Positions 1-12,165 of a stretch of DNA of 64,000 nt are shown here, piece after piece (within the stretch, counting starts at the first letter, position 1; every line of letters starts with the position of its first letter). The notes below the pieces were generated by a model. That model was not told the origin of the DNA. It saw nothing but the letters and a program-made list of their open reading frames with translations, and searched no databases. The translations under genes and the position numbers were made by a program. Origin of the DNA: Larus michahellis (lineage: Eukaryota > Chordata > Aves > Charadriiformes > Laridae); contig NC_133907.1 of NCBI RefSeq assembly GCF_964199755.1, positions 2,423,001 to 2,487,000 of the forward strand. Reading direction: 5' to 3'.

Positions 1-745
1 TTTGGAAAATTCCCTTTTTTGAGATCCCTCGCAAGTTGCCAGCACGCGCGGGTGAGGGTAAGGGCAGTGCAGCAGAGAAAAGAGATCCCAGAGCGACTGA
101 GGACCAAATCTCTGGAGAAGCCCTTGAGCTGCTGCTTTGCCAGGCATCGAGCTCCTGCACAAAGGGGGAAGCCAACCCCCAGTATGAATTTTTTACATGC
201 AGAATCAGAAGACAGGACACAGAAAACGCCAGGGGAGCATTTCCCATTCTAAAGGTGCCTTTCCAGTGAAATGCTACTCTTTGATATATATTTCTCTTTT
301 AAAAACCAAAACCAACAACAACTTGTTTGTCGAACTTGGGGAGTTACTAGGACTGAAAAATAGCAACGCCAATCCAAACCTGGATGGGACATCATGAAAT
401 CAGTTGCTGGGTGTGCTTCACCCCGCTGCTCAGCCAGATGTCAAAACGACTTCTGCTGGTGGAAGAAGGCCTTTTCCTTGCTGTATTGCAAGGGACTTAG
501 TTGAGAAAGTTTAATGCTGGAGAAAGACGATGATGATGGGAATAGTCCTCAAAAATGCTTTCAAAAAGGGTAGGAAGAGCATCTCTGCTAACACCTCTGC
601 TCTAAAGCAGCACATGCCGAGAGCCGTACTGCACAGCACCCGCCGCGGGGCCCTGGGGAGGACCACAAACGCCGGAGGGGAATCAGCCCCAACATGGGCA
701 CGGCATGTGTCCATCTGTATTCAAAACAAGTCCAACACCTTTGCA

Positions 746-796
746 CTTCTTTCTTTTCCTTCCTTCTTTCCTCTCCTTCCTCCCTTCTTTCTCCCC
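746..796 (+). repeat. Polypyrimidine tract, 51 nt of uninterrupted C/T
   Basis: Every base from 746 to 796 is C or T (CTTCC/CTTTC-rich). This is a low-complexity tract of the kind that can form triplex DNA. It is followed by GTTCCCAG, which also makes it resemble a splice acceptor, but no exon follows that I can recognise. Confidence 0.8.
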
Positions 797-3700
797 GTTC
801 CCAGCTGTAGCTGTAACCTGCAAATCCAAACTCCCAAAGTGTCACAAAATGCATCCTTTAGTGCAGGGACACTGTTCGTGTTTGGACCTGTCCCAAAGTG
901 CCGTGACGTTTTTGGCTTCTTGGGAACTGACTTTTTAAAATTACAAATCACCTTGTCATCAAAGAAAGTCACATTTCTAGTCTTGTGCAAACCGACCGCG
1001 CTTTTGTGAGCATGAAAATGCTGAGTTTAGCTGCTCTGGGGGAGGAAAACACAGCAGAGCAGGAGGAGTAGCGTCGGTAGTAGCGAAGTAACTGTCTGAT
1101 CAGAATTAACGCCTGGTTCTTGTCAAGGCCAATTCAATATTGCATTTTGAAATGAAAATTTCAGAGCACAGGGGGAATGAAAACAGAAGTCATCCTGCAT
1201 CTGTCAGCTTGGACCGAGTTGGCGGCTGCTGTTAAGACCAATAGATGTTTTCGGAGAGAGACAGCGGGGTCTGAATAACAAGACATGATACCCGTCCACA
1301 GCTGCTACCAACGGCGCGGGAAGCTTTTTGCCATGCGGAGGAGTAAACATTAAATCTCTGTTGAAAACGTATCTGTTAAATTTGGTACTCCGTCAGGGGA
1401 CACTTTAATAAGCAGGGCCGGGCTTCGTTCCTAATACTCTTAATGGCAGCGAGTGGCGTGGGTTAGGGGCGAAGTGAGGACATTTGAGAAGGACCAAGCA
1501 GCTTCTAATTGAAGGCAGTGCTGCTGCCAGGCAGCGGCTGTAGAGAAATGCGCTGGGTTTCTCTGGGCTTTGGTGCAAGCGGCAGCACAGTGTGCTCCTT
1601 AACGTCTTGTCAAACTTCATAAAACTTCGTGGCACTGAGCAATTAGAGGGCAGAGTTTAAGCCCACTTATGGAGCCCATGGTTTTCCTCAGAGCTACCCC
1701 CAGGTTCTCACGGGAGAAGCCCTACAAATGTCAGCTCTTCGCTTCCCGCTGGCCCGCGGGGCCTGGGGGTGGGGAACCCATTGGTAACCTCATATAATAT
1801 TTAACAGACTTCCTGGGCTAATTAAGCATATTACTTTATATAGTAACTAACATATCTCTAATATGTATCAAAATTTAATTCAATTTAATTCATTACCGCC
1901 GCTCAACGTGGGCCCAATTCTCTTCTCCCTCACAAAGACGCAGCCGCGTTAATTCGTTGTGCGTGTCAGGGAGGGCACCGCAGCCCCCGTTCTGCCACAT
2001 CATTTCCAAGCAGAAATACAAAGGAAACTTTGCTCTTGTCTCTGCACAACTTGGCTGAACCCAGAGAGCTCCTTCAGAGCCGGGCTGGGGAAGCCGAGAG
2101 CAGAAGCCGTCCCCAAACGCTCCCATCGGGTCTTCAGTCTCTTACAACCTGGAGGGTCCCTCGGGCACAATATTTGAGAGGCTTTTCTGTAAGTCCAAGC
2201 TTGGACTCGCTGTCTGGTACTTACTCCCCAAGCGCATGAGCTGGTAAGAGCACCACAGCACAGAAGGAAAGGTATTTCTCTGAAGAGCAGAAGGCAAACA
2301 AGATCTCTGTTGCCGAGATTAGGAAAATCAGCAGTCTAGCTAGCTTTAACTTGTTTATTTGACCATTTGACTTCTGCAAAGCCCCTGATAATGAAGTCTG
2401 GTGTCTCCAGGCTGCTGGAAAGTGTCTAGCCAGGAGGGACTGAAGCTTCTTGTTATTCTTTCCCTCTCTGGTGGCTACTGTGAAATGACCCAGCAGCGTC
2501 TGCCCAGGTCCTACGGACAGCAGGCTCATTCCCCAGGACACCCTCTGAGGAGAAGTCCCTCTGCCACGCAGACAGGACAACCTCCGCAGCTCCAGGCTGG
2601 GGGCAGCTCTTCGGGGTGGGGGATCTCCATCTGAGCCAGCCGCGAGCAGCAGAAGCGGCTCCTGTTCACACGCAGCCCCTGAGAACGGCCCGACGCCGCA
2701 CTCGCGCTGCTCTGGGATGGGGACATGGCTCTCACCGGTGACCTCCGCGCCGATGGAGACCTCCGTGTGCTGGCTGTCCCTAAGTGGGGACAACAGGAGA
2801 TTAAAATGAAAAACTCCGCTCTGCTGCGCAGGAGGGCAGGGGGGAGATGCCGGGGGGGTAAGCGGAGGTGCAGGTAGAATCGGCTTGGCTGGACCAAAGC
2901 TGTCTCTGCAGAAAGTCGCTGTGGGGTTATGTGCTGTGACCGGCACCTTCCTCAGACCCTGGGGGTACCAGGGTACCCTGGGCTGGCCAGATCCATCCCC
3001 AAGGGATCCTGGGGGTGAAGGGCAGGCAAAAGTCACAGGAGACACCCCTGTTGTCATTCTTAGCAGGGATTTCAGCTGGCTGTGCTGCTAAAAGCACTTG
3101 CCAGGGCAATGTGTCAAAGGCTGTAAGGTCCGTCAGCTTCATGGTGACTTACCAAGTGCATCTTCTCCGAAGGAAGGTGCCCTTCCTGGGGAGTGGGGGA
3201 CACATCCCTCTGTCCTTCCAGCCCCCAGCTGGGTTCCCCGTCCCACCCCCTGTGAGCCACTGTGACCTTTCTTTTCCGTGTTGGAAGAGGCTGGATTCTG
3301 CTCGCAGAGGGATGGATGCTGCTCCCCCGCCTGCCCGTTGCCTCCCGAAGCCTGGACCCCGCTCGCCCACGGTCTCCAGACCCGTCTCGTTTAGAAAGAC
3401 CTTCATCTGTTCAAGGATTTTCCCTGACTCCTGGCCTTTCTCACAAAACCCCCTGTCTCAGCCCCATCTCTTGCTGCTCGTGACAACGCCAAGCCCACCC
3501 TTAGATCTGTCTAACAAAGGCAGACGGAAAATGTATTTCGTATTGAGCCTTGGTGTGCCTAATGTATTCTCTTCTATTAGCTATTGCTCTGGGTCCTGAT
3601 CTCTGATTCCTCATCTTTTCAGGCTCCCTTTTGATGTTCGTTATAAGGCAGCAGAGGCTAATAGAGAGTATGTCAGGCATCCGACTACAAAAGCATGGGC

Positions 3701-6170
3701 AAGAGGGATTAAAAGGGACATGGTGACAGGAGGAAGACAAAGCATTTAGGAAGCATCAGCTCTCTGCAGGTGAAGCCACAATGATGCTCAGGATGTTTTT
3801 GCCTCTGTTGCTATCTACTGTCCTCCCCTTCCAAGCCCAAACCTATGTTCCTGGAGCTGCCTTGGCCTCTAGACAAGCCGTGCATTTGGAGTCGGATTTG
3901 GGCAGAGAGAAAGAGGAGGGGGCAGAGGAGCTCGAGCCCTCCTGGCTCTGGAGAGGAGCTGAACCCCTGGTCTGATTATTGGGCTTTTTGTGATTATTAA
4001 CACAGCAAACAAAATCCATCCCACACCAGCCCGGTGTTTGCTGAGGCTTCTGGGCTGTTCCTCTGTAACGGGAGGGAGTTTGCTGCTGCTGTAAGCAAGA
4101 GAATTCTCATTTTCCTGGCTGCGTTTGTGATACTCCTCTTCTGGCGCAGCCGCTGAGCTCAGCCGTCTCGGGGGACCCCCGGTGCCACACAGCTGCTACC
4201 GAATGTAACAGTTGCTGTGATCGTAGCCGAGTTCAGAACATCCTGGAACAAATAACAGGGGGGAAAAATGGAAAACCGAAAGTCCTCCTTTCCGCATGAA
4301 GTAACTGTGTCCTGCCAGCGCTGACCTCTGCCGAGCCAGGGCGCAGCCACGCTGGAGGTGGGAGAAGCCGAGGACAAGGAACAACGTCAGACGCCTCCGG
4401 TGTGAATTAGGGGACTGAATCACACAAGAGCTGCAGGAAAACAAGTTGTGCAGGAACCAGGTCTCCCTTCTGGGGGCGTTTGCTGTCAGCCCCTGGCCCT
4501 TGGCTGGTAACACACAGGGCGTCTGATCGGATCCTGCCCCTCCGGGGGACAGCGGTCAACCAGCAATTTGCCTGCAGGAGTGCACGTTATAGGAGTGAGA
4601 ATTTGGGGGATACCAGGAGCCAGGTCTCCTTTTAGCCTGCAAGACAAACCTACCCGCTTATCCCAAAACCAGCGGCCACAGAAACTCCTCTTCCCCCGTC
4701 TCTTCCCACACCTCTCCGCCGCAGAGGCTGTGAATCGTCGCCTGTTAGCAGGGAAGGGAAAGTGAGAAATAATTCCCCACCTGTCTCTTTTGTTCTTCTT
4801 CCCTTTCTTTCACAGGGCTTACGAGACACGGGGAAGCTTGAAAGTGAATGTCAACCAGACACGAAACTCTGCCGTGCAATTTCTGCAGGTGGTATTAGCT
4901 GGTGGAGGCTGGGTCGGTGTTGGGCGGGTGGAGGATTCCTCAGTAATTTGCCTGGGAAAGAGAGGATGAGCGGCAAAAATAGGAAGGAGATGCAGACCTG
5001 CACCTGGCGTGAGGGCACAGAGAGTCTGGCGGGTACCGGCCTCCCACAGGGTCTCTCTCGGGCCACTCTGGGGTTTCCTACTTCCCAGCGGATGCTAAAG
5101 GAGAGAAAAAGCAGCGATTCCCCGCGGGCAGAGGGTGCTCCCCGGAGCTGCCGCCGGCACTGGGGCTGGCCGGGAAGCACGGTCAGGGCAACTGGGAACG
5201 GAGGAGGGCACCACACTGGTGCCAGTTGCCTTTAGCATTTCCCTGGTGGCTAAAAGCTTTGGCAGAAGGTGAGGAGCTGGGTTATTCCCTTCCCCACCTC
5301 TCACCAGTCCTGCCATCCTGCTGCTGCCTCCCAGCCAGGACCCCAGTGCAATTTCTCTTTTAATTTCCCCTCATCGTGCCCCACTTTCACCCTGTGAGTT
5401 GGGTGGCTCGCGGCTCTGCCCGGCCCTTCGGATGCTTTGCCCCCTTCTCTTCCCTTTCTGCCGCCCGTCCGCGCTGCCTGCCAGCAGGACACGGCGGGGT
5501 ACAGAAAGGGAGGGATCGCAGAGCACAGCGATAAATTAATTGCATTTGCTCAGGTACAAGATGAATTGTCCAAATCATTTTGCAAACAATTGCGTGCAGA
5601 GGCACAGAACGGTTTCCTGAAACAGAGTTAATAATTCCAGTTGTTAATAATGCATCGCACGCAGCTGATGCTGTTCCCAGCGCCCACAGCCGGGCTTTGT
5701 GGATCCCACTTGTTTGCAGGCAGGTTGGGAAGGAGCGGCAACTGATTCCGAATAGCATTTCGTGAGACACTTGGCATTTAAGAATATTATGGCATTGTTT
5801 TAAAGCACTTCACCAGTTCCAAAGCGACCCCATCTGAGCTTGCACGTATAAAAATGTGCTTATTTGTTCGCGCACGTCGACATTATACGTGTGATCTCCC
5901 TAGGCTGTCACAGCCCTCTTTTGAGCATTGGCACACACTGGCAGGCTTTCACATCCAAATTAACTGTGCAAAGTGCACAGTATTTTGAAAAACAGCTCCT
6001 AAATAGATATATGGTTTGATGCAAGAAATGAAAGCGATTGGAAAGCACATGGGTTGCGATTCACAGCAGCTAGACTTCAAAAAGTTTTAGCAAGTTAGAG
6101 GCTCTCTTGAAAGCAAGCTTGAAATATTCCATAATATTCCTCTAATTCAATTATCATGATTAAGGTTTGG

Positions 6171-6205
6171 TTTTTTTTTTTGTTTTTGTTTTTGTTTTTT
6201 TTTTT
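6171..6205 (+). repeat. T-rich simple repeat
   Basis: Runs of T (11, 5, 5 and 11 long) are separated by single G residues. This is a low-complexity repeat with no accompanying retrotransposon body that I can recognise. Confidence 0.8.
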
Positions 6206-7203
6206 AATGATGATACCAATTTTAGCAGCTCAGCCCAGCTGAAGTGAACCTCCCCCTCCCTGCCCCGGCCGCGCAGCCCTGCAGAAGCATGGCGGGAAGC
6301 AACCGTCAGGGCTGACGGAGCTTCAGGGGATGCGCTTCAAAGAGCTTTTCTATTGCTCTGCTCGTCGCCTTCACGGCTCCGGTCCCTGTGTCAGGCTCGT
6401 GGCAAGTGTGGAGCAGCGGAAAAAGCAGCACGAGGACAAGGAGGAGAGAGGATTGTGTGGGTAATTGCTGGCCTGTAATTATCTGCCATTGTGCATGCTC
6501 TTCCTGCTTCTCATTAGCATAGAGCGCGGAAAACAGTTAATTGCAACATGGCTCTGTCTATGGCATTATCTGCAAGCCGAGCAGATCGAATCAGCCTGCC
6601 TTGTGGGGACGAGGGAGCGATGAGCTTCTGCAGGGCGGCGGGTGCAGCCGATGAAGATCAAGCGGCAGAATACCAATGGCAGGGTGCTGGGCACCAGCCT
6701 GCGCTTACACAAGTGCCGCCTGGAGCAGGCTCTTCTCTCCTCTTCTTTCTGCCGATCACTTGGTGGAGGCAGAGTCCCACCTCCCAGCCGAGATCCCAAA
6801 GCACTTTGCAACGTGAGGCTGATTTTCCAAAGCAGCTGCTCCAGCTTTCGCACCCCGCCGGCCGCGGCGGGCAGCGGGGACAGGGAGTTGCAGCGCGGTG
6901 GCTGCTGGAAAGCTGGGGTTGAGGTGGGGACACGCCATGCTGTGCCCCATCACCGCGTCCCGCGCACGGTCACTGCACACTGGCACGAAAGCGCAGCCGT
7001 GGGGCTGCACAACGGCAGGGGCCGGGGGGGAACAGAGCTCTGCTGCCGGGAGGCAGTGCCAGGAGCAGGGGGGTGGAAGAGAGCACCAAAATAAAGTCGC
7101 GTCTTGAGAGAAAGAGGGTCCGGAACACTGAAACGCAGCCAGTCACAGACTCTAATTTTAATGACGTGCGTGTGATACGGCGTTCAGCCTGAGCTGCTGC
7201 ACA

Positions 7204-7763
7204 TGCCCCTCTACTCTGCTCTGGTCAGACCCCACCTGGAGCACTGCGTCCAGCTCTGGAGTCCTCAGCACAAGGAGGACATGGACGTGCTGGAGCGGGT
7301 CCAGCGGCGGGCCACGAAGATGCTCAGAGGGCTGGAGCCCCTCTGCTGTGACGACAGGCTAAGAGAGCTGGGGGGGTCCAGCCTGGAGAAGAAAAGGCTC
7401 CGGGGAGACCTTATAGCAGCCTTCCAGTCCCTAAAGGGGGACTACAGGAAGGATGGGGAGGGACTCTTTGTCAAGGAGTGTAATGATAGGACACAGGGTA
7501 ACTGCTTCAAACTGAAAGAGGCTAGATTTAGATTGGATGTCAGGAAGAAATTCTTTACTGTGGGGGTGGTGACGCACGGGAACAGGTTGCCCAGAGCAGC
7601 TGTGGGTGCCCCATCCCTGGAGGGGTTCAAGGCCAGGCTGGATGAGGCTTTGAGCAGCCCGGTCTAGTGGGAGGTGTCCTTGCCCAGGGCAGGGGGGGTT
7701 GGAACTAGATGATCTTTAAGGTCCCTTCCAACCTGAACCATTCTGTGATTCTATGATTCTATG
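7204..7763 (+). mobile_element. CR1 non-LTR retrotransposon fragment, 5'-truncated
   Basis: This is a 5'-truncated CR1 LINE in + orientation. Its frame at 7203-7667 is open to the terminal TAG and encodes the C-terminal end of the CR1 ORF2 reverse transcriptase, including the family phrases [26 protein letters not shown] and a RLPR/SLEGF tail. The 3' UTR follows, with the usual GATCTTTAAGGTCCCTTCCAACC block and the CR1 terminus ATTCTGTGATTCTATGATTCTATG ending at 7763. Severe 5' truncation is typical of CR1 insertion. The undamaged frame suggests a moderately recent insertion. It is not able to move by itself because the endonuclease and catalytic RT core are missing. Confidence 0.93.
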
Positions 7764-10700
7764 CAGTGACCACAAGTGGAGGCAAAACTACCTGGATTTC
7801 ACCTAAGATCTTGTTTCCAGTGCAGTGAGAGATGCTAAACCTGCCCCTTCCTCAGTCCTTGCTCCTCTCGCCTGGGCTGGGAGCTCAGCTCCGGCCCAGT
7901 TTGGCCAGGAGGGACCGGCGGCAGCCCTGGGGTGTGGGCTGCAGTGTGCAGGGGGTGGAGGTGTGTGTGGCTTTGTGCCTGCTGAGCTGCCTTCCCAGCA
8001 CCGTGGTACCCGGGGACCTAAGAGAGGGCTCTGGCAGCACTTTTCCCCACGGTTTGTGCCATGAATTGAGGAGCTGGGTCTCAAACCGATGCTCTCTGCT
8101 CCCGGCCACCCCCTTCCCTGCAGGCAAAGGCGTTTTTCCATGCTCTGGCTGGATCTGTGCTCACCAGCCGGTCTGATGGGCAAGGGTGGTAATATTGACA
8201 CTACACCATGGACTCTGACACCATGACACTCTGGAATATTAGCCCAAATGTCTAAGTCATCACCTGGCTCCGCAGCCACCTGATCTCCGGCGCCGATTCC
8301 CACAGCCTCCGCGCTGCCGCTCTGAAACGCTGCCACCAGCGTGAGACATAACAGCAGACTTAATTAAAGGGTGGCAGCCTGCCAGCACCCAAGAGGCAGA
8401 GCCGAGCTGGCTGCACTGCTTTCAAAGGGGCATTTTTAAAAAAAAAACTGGGAAACAGCAGGGCAAGCCCTGCCGTGCCGGTGCCAGCGTGGGTCAAGCG
8501 TTTGTTCTGCCTCGGGTCCGTCCCCTCGGGGAGAAGTGCCGTGCGGGGGCTCGGCGGGTCCCCGATGCTGTGGCTGACCCCGCTCTGGGGATGCTCATGG
8601 GGACCCTGCCTGGCGCGGTGTTGAGTCTCGTCCCTGTCCCGCCACGCCGGAGAAGGTGATGGAAAAGTGGGGTTCCCACATTTCTGCCGGCTCGGGTGGA
8701 GGTGAGGGGAGCTCCGGGGTTTTCCCCTGCACTGCTCTGTGTGCGACAAGGGGTTGCGGGCGCTGGGCCACGGCCTCGTACTCCAGATGTGCAGAGAGCT
8801 GAACGCACAGAGCCTGCCCGGCTCGCCTGCGCCAGCCCCGAGGCAGTCTTGCTAATTCCTCATTTTTTGGAGCCTCGAGTTTATTCACTTCTGTGACAAA
8901 ACAAGATGAAGCGACATATTTCCATGGCTATCGGGGATCTAAACACCTCCTCCCCAGAGACCCCAGCAGGAGCGAAGGATGGCGAGCACCCGACTGAGGT
9001 CCCAGCCCTGCTCTGGAGTTGTCATGGCATCTGCCCTCCCCGGCCCTTCCCGGGCCACGCGATGCTGATGGTGTCAGCGCGATCTTGATGCCGGAGGATC
9101 CCCAGGGCTGGGCACACGCTGCCCCTCCGCAGAGGACAGCAGCATCTCTGCATCTGGAACGGAGCGCGAGCAGCCGCACAAAAGCAGGATGGGGACGAAG
9201 CAGCTGCGGGCGGAGGAAGGTAAAATCCTCCGGTAGCACTTCGCAGCAGGCAGATCCCCCCGGCACATGTGCTTTGCTGCTCTCGGCAGATAACAGACAA
9301 TACCCTGATTATGGGAATGCATTTAGCATTGTGCACCAAATTGTGTGAACGCCTGGTTAAAGAATAGCTATTCCAACCAAAAAAGAAGACCAGAGAAAAA
9401 GAAATCAGCCTTTGGTTTCTGAGTCATCGCTTCACTTCTCACTCAGGATTTGGTCCACTGTGTGTCCAGAATAATTATTAAGCAAGTTCTGATGGAAGAA
9501 TTTTATTTACCCAGCCTCAAAAAGGGAAGAAAAGAATCCTTAATAGTTGATTAGATCAAAAAAAGCATAATTTGTTTTTCAATAAGTGCTTTAGATGTAA
9601 GATCAATGGCTTGAGGTTGACTGATAGGAGCTGTTTGCAAAGACCTTACATCTAATTGTACTCAGGCAATCATACGGACTTTTTCTTTGGCTAATAGTAG
9701 ACACCATCCCTCTTGTGCAGATGGGGGAGGTACCAGAAAATAGCAATACTTTGCATCGGAGAGTTGCTCAGCGACTGCCCTATATTATTTTTGAGTTGTC
9801 CCTGAGTACAGCCTCCTTTCTCTTTGATCTTCGTGTAATTTTTGTTGCTGCTACTTCTCTAAAAAGACAACATTTTAAAAGAATTGCATCTCCATTTGCC
9901 ACAATTCCTCTCTTTTTTTTTTTCCCCAAGCACAACGTAAGCCTGATGGCATCAGGGAAAGCAGTGCATTTCTTTGCAGAGAGGAGGCAATGAAGGTCCA
10001 GCTACTCTCCTGGAGCCTTTCATGGCTCCTACATGGGCTCCTGCAGAGATTTCCCATCTGTTTCTACACATGGTCCATATATGATATTCAGAGGCAGGAT
10101 AATGGTGCTTAGCTCTTGTCACCGAGTGGCCACACAGCTGGGTTTGAGCAGACGAGCTGGTACTAAACTCCCATTTTGGCAGCGTCTGATTAAGAAATAG
10201 CAACAGGGTGATCTGTCTGGAGAAGAGAGTGCCAGGGCTGGGATTTCTCATCCCACTGTAATCCCAGACGGAGCTTGGCATGGAAGGCATTCCTCCCTGG
10301 TCCTGGTTTGGAAGGAGCATCACATCTCACCAGCCAGTTATTATCAGCCCTGCTGATAAATGCCTTTATGTGATGCAAAGGGTGACCTGCCCCTGCGCTG
10401 CTCATCCTGATCCAGTGCTTCTCCCGTGCTCCAGGTGACACAGAGCCCTCGTGGGGCCCAGCAGAAAGGAGCTGCTGGTTATTGTGGCATATCTGATCCG
10501 CTTCTCTCTCTCATTTATTTTCTCTTACTGCCACATAACAAGAGGTTTGCACCGTGTTTTGGTCTCTCCTGGGTACCACATGCAGAAGAAGAGCAAGTAA
10601 AACACCAAGTCCCTGCAACAGGAAAAAACCCTCAAAAAAGTTAGAGAGGAAAATAACCAATGAATTTAAATGGCATTTGCAAACAGGAGTCAGGATTATC

Positions 10701-11950
10701 TTTCCTGAAATCTCTAGACAGCAGCAGTGTACAACTGCTGCCGGCTACATGGACTGAAACTGGAAGGATTCGGGGAGGGTTAGCACAGCCCCTGCACGAG
10801 GAGGACACAAGCAGCTCCTGAGCCAGGCTGCGTCCCAGCCAGAGGATGTCACCAAGGGAAACAACCGATTTCATCATTTCTCTGTGGTCTCAGAGTAACC
10901 TCGTTAGGCAATCAATTCCCCGGGCAGGGCTGCAGAGCACCGCGGGGGGTTCCTTCTTCCACTCCTGCCCCAGAGATGGCTGGCAGAAAGTAGCTGGTTT
11001 GTTTTGCTGGTGTTTGACCAGGCGCCACCCAAAAGTCTGAAAAACAAAACCCTGAAACTTTTAATGCAGATTAACACCCGGGGCAGCAGAAGGAAGCAAA
11101 TCTCTACATCTAGTAAAAATTTCAGCTTGAAAGGTCTAAAAATAGACTTTTCTTGCCTTGGGAATTCTAGCCTTGCCTTGTAACTCGTGGTGCTGAAGAT
11201 TATTGCATTCATAATTTAAATGTTGGATGGGTATAAAATTACTCACGTGGGAGTTATTCAATTTCTGGTAAGTACATTTACATTAAATAGCAGCTGCACA
11301 TACAAAAGATATGAAAAAGCCCTTCCCCTTCGGTTTGCCTGAAGCGGTGAGAAGGCGTGCAGCCTCACAAGGCTGCTGTGGTGAGCAGATACATCTTTTT
11401 TTTCCTACCGAAAACCTGATAAAGTTCACCGTGGCTGAAAGGGCACTTGTGTCTCCTCGCTGACACTTGGCACGGGGCTGCTCTGGACTAATCCCTCCCT
11501 GGGCGAGAGGAACACGCCGTGCTGACCTGAGCGCGGCCAGCGAGGGCTGGTTGTCTGGTTTCCAACCACTGCATTTTGTCACCTCGGTGCCTGCGAAGCC
11601 AGAGAGCCCAATTTCACAACATCCCTCTCCCGGGAGCGTATCTATTCCCCTCTACAACTGGATACCAGGTTGGGCTTGCTGGGCATCATCAGGTGGACCG
11701 CTGTTGCTTTAATAAATCATTTGTCTTTTTGACTTTGGGAAACTGTCTCCATGAAAGTCTTTTGCAGGGCTCTGAAAGAGGTGAACGCTGAACCGTCTCA
11801 GTTCAACCCAAGCGAGGGCTGAGCGGCCGCTCCCGTGCTCACACTTGGTGGGCTGAAATCTCTTCCCTGACTGTCCCCGTCTCTTGCCTGGCTTTCCAGT
11901 CACCTCTGCGTGTCTGGTTTCCCCTGTGCTCAGGCAGAGGTGTGCAGGAG
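7764..11950. other. Intergenic region between CR1 copies
   Basis: No gene is recognised. An AT-rich interval at about 9330-9680 contains an 11-bp perfect inverted repeat (arms 9591-9601 and 9645-9655) and resembles a conserved non-coding element. The remainder is GC-rich, with chance ORFs on both strands that show no domain I know. Confidence 0.6.
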
Positions 11951-12165
11951 ACACAGGAAGAAATTTTTTACGCTGAGGGTGGTGAGCCCCTGGCCCAGGT
12001 TGCCCAGAGAGGTGGTGGCTGCCCCATCCCTGGAAATGTTCCAGGCCAGGCTGGACGGGGCTCTGAGCAACCTGGTCTAGGTGAAGGTGTCCCTGCTGAT
12101 GGCAGGGGCTTGGACTAGATGGCCTTTAAAGGTCCCTTCCAACCCAATCCATTCTGTGGTTCTAC
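11951..12165 (+). mobile_element. CR1 3'-end fragment
   Basis: About 215 bp of the CR1 3' end in + orientation. It contains the degraded coding tail (frame disrupted) corresponding to the VVTHGNRLPR / SLEGFKARLDEAL region of the copy at 7.2 kb. This is followed by GGACTAGATGGCCTTTAAAGGTCCCTTCCAACC and an imperfect terminal ATTCTGTGGTTCTA. The fragment is shorter and more diverged at the 3' terminus than the copy at 7.2 kb. It is a dead insertion. Confidence 0.92.

Larger units (their letters stand above)
1..7203. other. Intergenic region upstream of first CR1 copy, no recognised gene
   Basis: No exon of a known family is recognisable on either strand. Open frames here are mostly in GC-rich, Pro/Ser/Arg-rich DNA, which favours chance ORFs. 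Visible structure: a 51-nt pure pyrimidine tract at 746-796; an AT-rich block at about 1790-1900 containing a tandem 10-mer AATTTAATTC at 1872-1891; a T-run interrupted by single G residues at 6171-6205; and two AT-rich islands with homeodomain-type TAAT cores (about 5520-5680 and 6440-6600) that look like candidate enhancers. In mammals HRH3 lies upstream of OSBPL2, but I see no receptor transmembrane exon here. Confidence 0.6.

Noticed and set aside
530-1009. 159-codon + strand ORF near the window start
   Set aside because: Runs through the pyrimidine tract (hence a Phe/Pro/Leu/Ser-rich middle), and has no recognisable domain.
7803-8336. 177-codon - strand ORF just after the first CR1 copy
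   Set aside because: Lies in GC-rich DNA, shows no domain and has no supporting splice or promoter signals.
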